This document shows positions 1 to 5,429 of a DNA stretch of 7,888 nucleotides, one piece after another. This stretch comes from CAYNTG01 sp964400105 (GTDB lineage: Bacteria > UBP14 > UBA6098), in the NCBI GenBank assembly GCA_964400105.1, contig CAYNTG010000100.1, positions 1 to 7,888 of the forward strand. The letters run 5' to 3'. The notes beneath the pieces were generated by a model, which was given only the letters and a program-made list of their open reading frames with translations, was not told where the DNA came from and ran no database searches. Both the position numbers and the translations under genes were made by a program. Every line of letters starts with the position of its first letter. Position 1 is the first letter of the stretch.

Positions 1-26
1 TTTGTTCTCATTTTCAATTCGTTTGC

Positions 27-190
27 GGCATGTCCACGTCTTGCCAGTGCGGGAATATTATCGTTGTCAATTCGTAGGGGTTTGACACTGGCAAACCCGT
101 TGCGATTTCCACGACGGGCATGTCGCCGCCTCGCCCTTACGGTTATTCGTTCGCGTTGTCAATTCGTAGGGGTTTGCCGGTGGCAATCCC
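27..190. repeat. Two tandem copies of a hairpin-bearing repeat, period about 90 bp
   Basis: Copy A (27-98, 72 bp) and copy B (117-190, 74 bp) both run from GGCATGTC through a diverged middle to a perfectly shared 23-bp core (62-84 and 154-176), which contains GTCAATTCGTAGGGGTTTG. Each ends in a hairpin: GGGTTTG/CAAACCC (78-84 with 92-98) in A, and GGGTTTGCC/GGCAATCCC with one mismatch (170-178 with 182-190) in B. A further TCAATTCGT at 14-22 may be the edge of another unit. Copy B overlaps the last 16 codons of the HTH-array gene. No gene is supported in 1-142. Confidence 0.7.
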
Positions 191-1306
191 GGTTTCTCTA
201 TGTAATCCGAGTTCCCTCCGCATACTCCAGATAGCGTTAACCGTGCGGCCAATCGCTTTTGCAACCTTTTCCGCGCTTATATGTTCACGACACTTTTCCA
301 TCTCCCACTCTTCCCATGGGAAATTATTTCGCCGTGGGTTGCCATATTGAGGTATTTTCAACTTGCACCGTTTTGCTCGAACCCGGGATTTGTTAATTCC
401 AAGCATCCGGGCGATACGCTCATCCGGTGCCGTCCCCAGAAGCTTCGCAGCCTCCGGTATCCATTTAAAAGGTTTTGGCGTGAAAGCCGGTATCTTCAAA
501 TTGTTACGACGGTGGCAAATCGCGTTGCGCGAACGGCTAATCTTCTCGGATACCTCTCTATCGGTCATCGTTCCGAGTAAGGCCAATTCTTCGGGTGTCC
601 ATTCTTTGAAACTTTCTGACATGGAAGAGAGAATGTTCTTATTTCTACGACGGAGTCTGACCTCATATTGCAAACAGCCAATCATCTCGCCCACCTTCCT
701 ATCGGAAATTGTTCCAAGTAGGGCATCTTCTTCGGGTGTCCATTCATGGGGTTTTGGCGTGAAAGGCGGTATCTTCAAATTGTTACGATGTATGCAAACC
801 GCTATGCGCGAACGGCCAATCTTCTCGCCCAACTTCTTATCGAGCATCGTTCCGAGCAAGGCCAATTCTTCGGGTGTCCATCTAAGACGTTTTGGCCCGA
901 AAGTCGGGATCTCCAATCTAATCCGCATAGTTCGAACCGTGAATAGGCTAATTCCAAGCATCTGACCGACATGCTGGTCCGTTGCCGTCCCCACCAGCGC
1001 CAATGCCTCCGGTGTCCATACGTAAGGTTTTCGATGGAAAGACGAAATCTTTAATTTTTTACGATGGTATTGAACCACTACGCGCGAACGGCCAATTTTC
1101 TCGGCCACCTCTCTATCGGACATCGTTCCGAGCAGGGCCAATTCTTCGGGTGTCCATTTAAGGGATTTTGACATGAAAGTCGGGATATTTAATTTATTAC
1201 GTTGTTTTCGAATTGTCGGGAGCGAACAGCCAATTTTCTCGGCCACCTCTTTATCGGTCATCGTTCCCAGCAGGGCTTCTTCTTCGGGTGTCCATCGTTT
1301 TTTCAT
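143..1306 (-). CDS. Tandem multi-HTH (Myb/homeodomain-like) putative DNA-binding protein
   Basis: The 387-residue basic protein consists of four leading residues and then consecutive modules. They start at residues 5, 51, 97, 143, 189, 236 and 282, and are 46, 46, 46, 46, 47, 46 and 49 residues long. A diverged eighth runs from 331 (WEEWEMEKCREHIS...). Each begins W[TI]PE, continues .ALLGT..D..V.E.IG.S as helices one and two, and has a basic third helix ending near [KR]LKIP. This tri-helical plan resembles Myb/SANT and GcrA-type HTH folds. No nuclease, ligand or oligomerisation domain is visible, so DNA binding by an array of HTHs is inferred from fold alone. The third helix is the most variable part between modules. 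The ATG at 1306 has GAGG 4 nt upstream. The gene is separated from the XRE gene by 348 bp and probably has its own promoter. Its last 15 or so residues are encoded by a hairpin repeat, suggesting an altered C-terminus. The function is unknown. Confidence 0.8.
   Translation of the reverse strand: MKKRWTPEEEALLGTMTDKEVAEKIGCSLPTIRKQRNKLNIPTFMSKSLKWTPEELALLGTMSDREVAEKIGRSRVVVQYHRKKLKISSFHRKPYVWTPEALALVGTATDQHVGQMLGISLFTVRTMRIRLEIPTFGPKRLRWTPEELALLGTMLDKKLGEKIGRSRIAVCIHRNNLKIPPFTPKPHEWTPEEDALLGTISDRKVGEMIGCLQYEVRLRRRNKNILSSMSESFKEWTPEELALLGTMTDREVSEKISRSRNAICHRRNNLKIPAFTPKPFKWIPEAAKLLGTAPDERIARMLGINKSRVRAKRCKLKIPQYGNPRRNNFPWEEWEMEKCREHISAEKVAKAIGRTVNAIWSMRRELGLHRETGIATGKPLRIDNANE
317..1294 (-). 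repeat. Seven in-frame 138-147-bp coding repeats
   Basis: The DNA repeats behind the HTH modules lie at 1157-1294, 1019-1156, 881-1018, 743-880, 602-742, 464-601 and 317-463. The first dozen codons are nearly identical between the second, fourth and sixth units (for example CAATTCTTCGGGTGTCCAT on the plus strand). The bases coding for the third helix have diverged much more. The fifth unit is one codon longer and the seventh three longer. The unit length and the coding frame distinguish this from CRISPR or satellite DNA. Confidence 0.9.
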
Positions 1307-1328
1307 TTTTCCTCGTTCCAGTGATCTC

Positions 1329-1350
1329 CGTTGAAATGAGTATTTCGACG
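1329..1350. promoter_or_regulatory. 22-bp imperfect palindrome upstream of the modular HTH gene
   Basis: CGTTGAAAT (1329-1337) and ATTTCGACG (1342-1350) are inverted with one mismatch around a GAGT centre. The site ends 22 bp before the start codon at 1306 and lies just upstream of the ribosome binding site (minus-strand GAGG, about 1311-1314). It could be an operator or a short 5'-UTR hairpin of the HTH-array gene. I see no convincing -10/-35 pair next to it. Confidence 0.35.
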
Positions 1351-1357
1351 CTCAGCG

Positions 1358-1567
1358 TTATTTATCCTCGACCTTTAACCATCCGTGACGTTTGTCATAG
1401 CGGTAGTTGTCGCGTTTGAGTGCGATTTCGCAGGTAGCACCCGTGGCGTGAGCCAGACCCCGGAAGAGGATTTGGGGGATTCCGGCGTTTCGGCGTCGCG
1501 CGATGGCCGGGCATGTCCCGTAGTCCCTACGATTATCCAGCATCCTCGTTGCCGCGCCGCGCACCAT
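1358..1567 (-). CDS. Doubtful small ORF, 69 residues
   Basis: I do not recognise this product. It is rich in Arg and Ala and has no motif I can name. In its favour, third codon positions are mostly G or C, it is on the same strand as its neighbours, and it ends 51 nt before the modular HTH gene. Against it, there is no Shine-Dalgarno before the ATG at 1565-1567, with an in-frame TAA seven codons upstream. The opposite strand is equally open, and part of the ORF (about 1510-1537) looks like a copy of an intergenic repeat. A spurious frame in GC-rich repeat DNA, or a remnant of a gene, is as likely as a real gene. Confidence 0.2.
   Translation of the reverse strand: MVRGAATRMLDNRRDYGTCPAIARRRNAGIPQILFRGLAHATGATCEIALKRDNYRYDKRHGWLKVEDK
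1510..1537. repeat. Dispersed partial copy of the hairpin repeat at 27-190
   Basis: The stretch GGCATGTCCC, a short spacer, then CCCTACGATTAT aligns with GGCATGTCGCC, a spacer, then GCCCTTACGGTTAT at 117-146. It also aligns, less well, with 27-57. The upstream GCGAT..CC context is shared as well. This suggests one family of intergenic repeats placed on both sides of the modular HTH gene. The alignment was made by eye and needs gaps, so confidence is moderate. Confidence 0.4.
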
Positions 1568-1589
1568 ATCAGCGGTGAGGTTTTTTTAT

Positions 1590-1618
1590 GGAGATCGCTT
1601 CGTCGGGCGGCGCTCTCC
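1590..1618. repeat. Imperfect palindrome resembling a widespread intergenic (REP-like) repeat
   Basis: GGAGATCGC (1590-1598) and GCGCTCTCC (1610-1618) form a 9-bp stem with one mismatch and an 11-nt loop. Read on the minus strand, the right half is CGACGAAGCGATCTCC. From memory this resembles a class of palindromic intergenic repeats, of the GAGGAGCG...CGAAGCAATCTCC kind, seen in many bacterial genomes. A second GGAGATCGC occurs at 1632-1640. A run of seven T (1581-1587) lies beside the stem, but on the wrong side for a terminator of the minus-strand genes. Seen directly: the stem and the repeated 9-mer. Inferred: membership of a repeat family. Confidence 0.5.
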
Positions 1619-1654
1619 TACACTGGTTTGAGGAGATCGCAAATCCAAAATAAA

Positions 1655-1906
1655 TCAATCCATGGCGGGCGGAGGAAGACGTCGATCCTTGCGGAAGATA
1701 TCCTCCTTGGGCGGGATCTTCTCCAGAACGAGGCGATAGCCGGCGACGGTCATGATTCGCTGCAGGCGCTCGATATTCGCTCCGATCTTGCCGTCTTTGT
1801 ATTTGCCGACCGTGCCGCGGCTAACCTGCACTGCTCTCGCGATATATGTTAATCTCAATCCGCATTCGTTTATCGCTCTCGATATCTGCTCTGTAAGAGT
1901 TTCCAT
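1655..1906 (-). CDS. Small XRE-type helix-turn-helix protein
   Basis: An 83-residue putative DNA-binding protein. Residues about 15-45 (LRLTYIARAVQVSRGTVGKYKDGK) fit the Cro/C1-type helix-turn-helix, with LTYIARAV as first helix and SRGTVGKYKDG as recognition helix. Then come a helix (NIERLQRIMTVAGYRLVLE, about 44-62) and a charged tail. There is no enzymatic or toxin domain. The ATG is only 9 nt after the accC stop, and its AGGGG ribosome binding site overlaps that stop codon, so the protein is very likely made from the same message and may be translationally coupled. It could be a local regulator of the operon or an orphan antitoxin-like HTH protein; no toxin gene adjoins it. The operator is unknown. 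Confidence 0.75.
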   Translation of the reverse strand: METLTEQISRAINECGLRLTYIARAVQVSRGTVGKYKDGKIGANIERLQRIMTVAGYRLVLEKIPPKEDIFRKDRRLPPPAMD

Positions 1907-1915
1907 CGTTTTCCC

Positions 1916-3268
1916 CTATAATTCTTTATTCATGTTTATCCCATCGATAAACGAGGTGTTATATTCTCCTCTTCGGAAATCCGGGTTGGAAAGCACGCGC
2001 CGATGGAATGGTATCGTCGTTTCCACACCCTCGATAATGAACTCGCCGAGCGCACGGGACATCCGGGCCATCGCCTCTTCGCGGTCGCGGCCATGGCAAA
2101 TGAGTTTTGCGATCATCGAGTCGTAATACGGCGTGATCTCATATTCGGCATATGCGTGCGTATCGACCCTAACACCGGGTCCGCCGGGCGGATTGAACAC
2201 TGTAATCTTCCCCGGACGCGGTGCGAAATTCTTAAATGGATCCTCCGCGTTGATTCGGCACTCGATTGCATGGCCAAAGACCCGAACATCCGATTGCTTG
2301 CATGGCAATCCCTCTCCGACCGCTATCCGAATCTGCTCCTTGACCAGATCCAGATCGACTACGCTCTCCGAAACCGGATGCTCGACCTGAATTCGCGTGT
2401 TCATCTCCATGAAATAGAATTTTCCGTCTTTGTCCAGTAGGAACTCGATCGTTCCGGCGCCCTCGTAATTTATAGCGGCGGCTCCACTTGCCGCAAGTTC
2501 GCCTATCGACCGGCGCATTTCTGGCGTAACCGCCGGCGACGGAGATTCCTCGACAAGTTTCTGATGCCTGCGCTGAATCGAGCAATCTCTTTCGCCGAGG
2601 TGAATCACATTACCTTTGCCGTCGCCGAGGAGTTGCACTTCGATGTGTCGTGGATTTTCGACATATTTCTCGATATATACTCCGGGGTTTCCAAACGAGC
2701 TTTCCGCTTCGGTGCGTGCGGTGAGGAATGCCGTTTCGAGAAATTTGCCTTCGCGAACGATGCGCATCCCCTTTCCTCCACCACCGGCAGTCGCCTTGAT
2801 TATCACCGGATATCCTATCTTCTCGGCGATGACCGATGCGGTCTTCACATCCCCGACAAGGCCGTCGGAGCCGGGGATCGTGGGAACTCCAGTCTCGATC
2901 ATCATCCTTTTTGCCTCAGCCTTGTCCCCCATCTGCTTGATCATCTTCGCCGTCGGCCCAATGAACTTGATTCCATGAGCTTCGCATATCTCGGCGAAAT
3001 CGGCATTTTCGGCAAGGAAGCCATAACCGGGATGGATGGCGTCGGCATTGGTGATTATCGCGGCGGAGAGGATCCTTTGCGTATCGAGATAGCTCTCGAA
3101 CGGACGCGGCCCTCCGATACAAATCGATTCATCGGCGTGAAGCACTGGGAGGCTGTATCGATCCGCCGTGGAATAGACGACAACGCTCTCTATCCCAAGC
3201 TCTCGACAAGCTCTGATCACCCTGAGAGCGATCTCACCGCGATTCGCGACTAGGACCTTTTTAAGCAC
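1916..3268 (-). CDS. accC: Biotin carboxylase subunit of acetyl-CoA carboxylase
   Basis: ATP-grasp enzyme that carboxylates the biotin of AccB using ATP and bicarbonate, the first half-reaction of malonyl-CoA formation. With the GTG at 3268 as start the product is 450 residues, against 449 in E. coli, and begins (f)MLKKVLVANRGEIALR. The E. coli landmarks fall at nearly identical numbers: Lys116, the glycine-rich loop GGGGKGM (162-168), His208 and Lys237 (one less than in E. coli), Glu288, Asn290, Arg292, Gln294, Val295 and Glu296 in EMNTRIQVEH, and Arg338. All expected catalytic residues are present, so the protein should be active. It overlaps the pilT-like gene by 8 nt. Its stop TAG lies within the ribosome binding site of the small HTH gene downstream. 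Pyruvate or propionyl-CoA carboxylase biotin carboxylases are similar, but accB in the same cluster supports acetyl-CoA carboxylase. Confidence 0.96.
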   Translation of the reverse strand: MLKKVLVANRGEIALRVIRACRELGIESVVVYSTADRYSLPVLHADESICIGGPRPFESYLDTQRILSAAIITNADAIHPGYGFLAENADFAEICEAHGIKFIGPTAKMIKQMGDKAEAKRMMIETGVPTIPGSDGLVGDVKTASVIAEKIGYPVIIKATAGGGGKGMRIVREGKFLETAFLTARTEAESSFGNPGVYIEKYVENPRHIEVQLLGDGKGNVIHLGERDCSIQRRHQKLVEESPSPAVTPEMRRSIGELAASGAAAINYEGAGTIEFLLDKDGKFYFMEMNTRIQVEHPVSESVVDLDLVKEQIRIAVGEGLPCKQSDVRVFGHAIECRINAEDPFKNFAPRPGKITVFNPPGGPGVRVDTHAYAEYEITPYYDSMIAKLICHGRDREEAMARMSRALGEFIIEGVETTIPFHRRVLSNPDFRRGEYNTSFIDGINMNKEL

Positions 3269-4451
3269 TTTCCCCCTCTTCCTGCGCATCGTTGTCTTTC
3301 TCCGCTTCTTCTTCGTTGATTTCGACATCGAGATCGCTCTGCAATTTCGCAAATTCTGCCCATCCGCGATCGGAACCGGAAAGAATGCCATCCACTCGGA
3401 GTTTGAAATCCTCCGGCGTCGTGGAATTCTGCAAGGCCTGTTCAAACGAGATAGCGTCATTTTGGTAGAACCACATCAGCGATTGGTCGTAGGTCTGCAT
3501 TCCGTATTGACTTGCCCCCTCGGCAATAAGATCGCGTATAGACGATGTTCGACCTTCATCGACGATGCATTCGCGAACTGCGGCGGTTCCGATTAGAATC
3601 TCAATCGCCGGAACGCGCCCAGGTTTATCGCATCGGGGAACCAGTCTCTGCGAAACGACCGCCTGAATGGTGCTAGATAACAGATGTCGAATCTCCTGAT
3701 GCTGGTGCGGCGGGAAAAACGACATAATTCTATAGATCGTCTGAAGGCTGTCCAGTGTATGGAGGGTGCTGAGGACAAGGTGTCCGGTATCGGCGGCGGA
3801 CAGCGCGATCTGCATTGTATCCGCGTCTCGAATCTCGCCTACAAGAATGACGTCCGGGTCCTGACGAAGCGCCTGGCGAAGGCCCATCGAGAAAGACTTG
3901 CAGTCGCTGCCGATCTCACGCTGCGCTATTATCGATCGGCGATTCGTATGAAGATACTCGATAGGATCCTCGACTGTGAGGATATTAACGCCCTTATTGT
4001 TGTTGATGTAATCCACCATCGCGGCGAGGGTTGTGGATTTACCCGATCCGGTCACACCGGTTACTAAGATGAGCCCGCGCGGCTGCATCGATAATTTCTG
4101 AAGTATCCTCGGCAGATTCAGGTCGTAAAAACTCGGAACCTTATTGCTTATGAGCCTGAACGCGATCCCAGAAGTTCCCCTTTCGCGGTAAATATTAACA
4201 CGAAACCGCTCGCCTGTCGGGATATTCAATCCCATATCGAGCTCCCAGGTTTCGTCGAACTTCTGTCGCTGACGATCCGAGACAATATGATGGATCAAGT
4301 CGTCCATGTCCTCTTTTGTGATAAAGCCTCTCGTCGCGGGCATGAGTTTTCCATGGATGCGAAAAATGGGAGGCATATTCACACGAAGATGGAGGTCCGA
4401 CGCATTCTTTGCAGGCATACGCGATAGAAGTTTTAGAACATCGATAGCCAT
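3261..4451 (-). CDS. pilT: Type IV pilus twitching-motility ATPase, PilT-like
   Basis: Hexameric AAA-like secretion ATPase that, in characterised homologues, powers retraction of type IV pili at the cytoplasmic face of the inner membrane. Of 396 residues, about 1-100 form the PAS-like N-terminal domain (ASDLHLRVNMPP). Then follow Walker A GVTGSGKST (132-140, Lys138), the Asp box LTVEDPIEY (158-166), Walker B DPDVILVGEIRD with Glu206, and the His box TGHLVLSTLHT (222-232). SIRDLIAEG (304-312) matches the PilT retraction motif AIRNLIREG. The protein is longer than the usual 345-370 residues because of an acidic C-terminal tail (about 371-396). The ATG is 3 nt after the accB stop, with AAGGA inside the end of accB. 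The last codons overlap the accC start by 8 nt and supply its ribosome binding site. PilT is favoured over PilU because of GEIRD and the conserved retraction motif, but a paralogue with another role cannot be excluded. No other pilus gene is visible. Confidence 0.92.
   Translation of the reverse strand: MAIDVLKLLSRMPAKNASDLHLRVNMPPIFRIHGKLMPATRGFITKEDMDDLIHHIVSDRQRQKFDETWELDMGLNIPTGERFRVNIYRERGTSGIAFRLISNKVPSFYDLNLPRILQKLSMQPRGLILVTGVTGSGKSTTLAAMVDYINNNKGVNILTVEDPIEYLHTNRRSIIAQREIGSDCKSFSMGLRQALRQDPDVILVGEIRDADTMQIALSAADTGHLVLSTLHTLDSLQTIYRIMSFFPPHQHQEIRHLLSSTIQAVVSQRLVPRCDKPGRVPAIEILIGTAAVRECIVDEGRTSSIRDLIAEGASQYGMQTYDQSLMWFYQNDAISFEQALQNSTTPEDFKLRVDGILSGSDRGWAEFAKLQSDLDVEINEEEAEKDNDAQEEGESA
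3272..3282 (-). promoter_or_regulatory. Ribosome binding site of accC inside the pilT coding end
   Basis: On the minus strand GGAAGAGGGGG lies just before the GTG at 3266-3268. It is a strong Shine-Dalgarno stretch that at the same time encodes the Glu/Gly-rich end of the PilT-like protein. It decides the accC start: the open frame runs 64 codons further upstream through pilT, but that extension is basic, lies wholly inside pilT and has no homology to biotin carboxylase. Confidence 0.7.
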
Positions 4452-4454
4452 ATT

Positions 4455-4922
4455 CTAATCTTTCCTTATGGAAAATAATACCTGACCGAATTCGACCGGT
4501 TGGGCATTTTCAACGTGGATTTTTTCGACCTTCCCGATAACCTCGGACTGTATCTCATTCATCAGCTTCATCGCCTCGACTATGCAAACGACCTGCCCCG
4601 GTGAAATCTCGTCCCCCTGATTGACAAAGGGTTCCACATCCGGGGCTGGCGCCCTGTAAAACGTGCCGACGATCGGCGAGACGATCTCGACGATTCCCTC
4701 GTCGATAGATTCTTCCGTGGTTACGCTTTCCTTTTTTGCATGTCTCTCCGCACCCGTTTCCTCTATCTCCGCTCCCACGCCGACGATATTTTGCGCGTAT
4801 GAAACAGGTCCTTTTCGAACTCGAACAGCGCGCCCACCAAATTCCTTGACCTCGATTTCCAGTTCTTCGAGTTCGCTGTCTTCTACGAGTTTTAGCAGTT
4901 TTTCAATCTTGTTAATGTCCAT
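4455..4922 (-). CDS. accB: Biotin carboxyl carrier protein of acetyl-CoA carboxylase
   Basis: Carries CO2 on biotin between biotin carboxylase (AccC) and the carboxyltransferase (AccAD) in malonyl-CoA synthesis. At 155 residues it is the usual AccB size. The N-terminal part (MDINKIEKLLKLVEDSELEE) is the typical helical AccB start. Residues about 40-75 form a flexible acidic linker. From about 78 follows the biotinyl domain, with SPIVGTFYRAPAP (82-94) and the biotinylation site EAMKLM, the modified lysine being Lys119. AGGGAG about 8 nt upstream of the ATG is a good ribosome binding site, 12 nt after the leuD stop. In many bacteria accC follows accB directly; here a pilT-like gene is interposed, 3 nt downstream. 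The tripartite acetyl-CoA carboxylase is the natural assignment, because the protein is small and has no fused carboxylase domain. Confidence 0.96.
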   Translation of the reverse strand: MDINKIEKLLKLVEDSELEELEIEVKEFGGRAVRVRKGPVSYAQNIVGVGAEIEETGAERHAKKESVTTEESIDEGIVEIVSPIVGTFYRAPAPDVEPFVNQGDEISPGQVVCIVEAMKLMNEIQSEVIGKVEKIHVENAQPVEFGQVLFSIRKD

Positions 4923-4934
4923 TTAATAAACTCC

Positions 4935-5429
4935 CTATGTTCTTTCCAGTTTCCTTTTCGTGAAATTGATAAGCCCACCCGCTTCGAGGATACCGAACAC
5001 CTCGTCCGATGGGCGTGGGAATCGATACACCTCCACATTCGCCTCGATCGTTCCGGCATCGAGATCGATTTTGATTCGATCGCCGGCTTCAATTTTACTT
5101 TGAATACTATCGTTTGTCAATGCAAATAAGCCGTTATTTAGGCAATTTCTATAAAAAATCCTGGCAAAGCTCGACGCGATCACCGCGCTGCAACCGGCGG
5201 CGCGAATAGCTATCGCCGCCTGCTCCCTGCTCGAACCGCAGCCGAAATTTTTCCCTGCGACGATGATATCCCCCGGCTCACATCGTTCTCGAAAACCGGG
5301 GTCGAGGTCCTCGAGGGCGTGCTCGCCCATCTGATCAGGCGTCATCGGCTCGTATGTATATTTCCCCGGAAAGATTACATCCGTATTAACATCGTCGCCA
5401 TATTTGAAAACCTTGCCCTCGATAATCAT
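4935..5429 (-). CDS. leuD: 3-isopropylmalate dehydratase small subunit (short LeuD)
   Basis: Small (swivelling-domain) subunit that completes the LeuC active site. The protein has 164 residues against about 200 for the enterobacterial form, matching the short class of the adjacent LeuC. Visible signatures are YGDDVNTDVIFPG (10-22), the active-site loop GCGSSREQA (63-71) and FARIFYRNCLNNG (88-100). The frame is open further upstream, to 5519, but homology begins at MIIEGKVFKYG. The ATG at 5429 forms an ATGA overlap with the leuC stop and has GAGGG upstream, so this start is well supported. The substrate-specificity loop after PG reads KYTYEP, unlike the YLRT of archaeal homoaconitases. That favours isopropylmalate or another small 2-oxoacid precursor, but it is not a textbook IPMI loop. 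accB begins 12 nt downstream. Confidence 0.92.
   Translation of the reverse strand: MIIEGKVFKYGDDVNTDVIFPGKYTYEPMTPDQMGEHALEDLDPGFRERCEPGDIIVAGKNFGCGSSREQAAIAIRAAGCSAVIASSFARIFYRNCLNNGLFALTNDSIQSKIEAGDRIKIDLDAGTIEANVEVYRFPRPSDEVFGILEAGGLINFTKRKLERT

Noticed and set aside
14..121. 35-codon minus-strand ORF within the downstream repeats, sharing NPYELTT with another frame nearby
   Set aside because: The shared peptide follows from the duplicated 23-bp DNA core. There is no ribosome binding site or known domain, so repeat DNA is the simpler reading.
363..965. 200-codon plus-strand open frame across the HTH array
   Set aside because: It is the repeated antisense of the HTH modules, so it is also repetitive. 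It has no recognisable fold, whereas the minus strand encodes coherent HTH modules.
317..1294. CRISPR array
   Set aside because: The regularly spaced similarity has a unit of about 138 bp, is continuous coding sequence and has no short identical repeats separated by unique spacers.
1581..1618. Rho-independent terminator for the operon
   Set aside because: On the minus strand the stem is followed by A residues, not T. The T run precedes the stem on the plus strand, so neither direction gives a terminator.
1307..1654. tRNA or structured RNA gene
   Set aside because: I found no cloverleaf or T-loop sequence; only the palindromes described.
2564..3253. Long plus-strand open frame antisense to accC (229 codons)
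   Set aside because: The minus-strand protein has every biotin carboxylase residue; the antisense frame has no recognisable domain and arises from codon bias.
3269..3460. 64-residue N-terminal extension of AccC
   Set aside because: It lies wholly inside pilT in another frame, is Arg/Lys-rich and has no family homology. The GTG at 3268 with a strong ribosome binding site gives the standard 450-residue enzyme.
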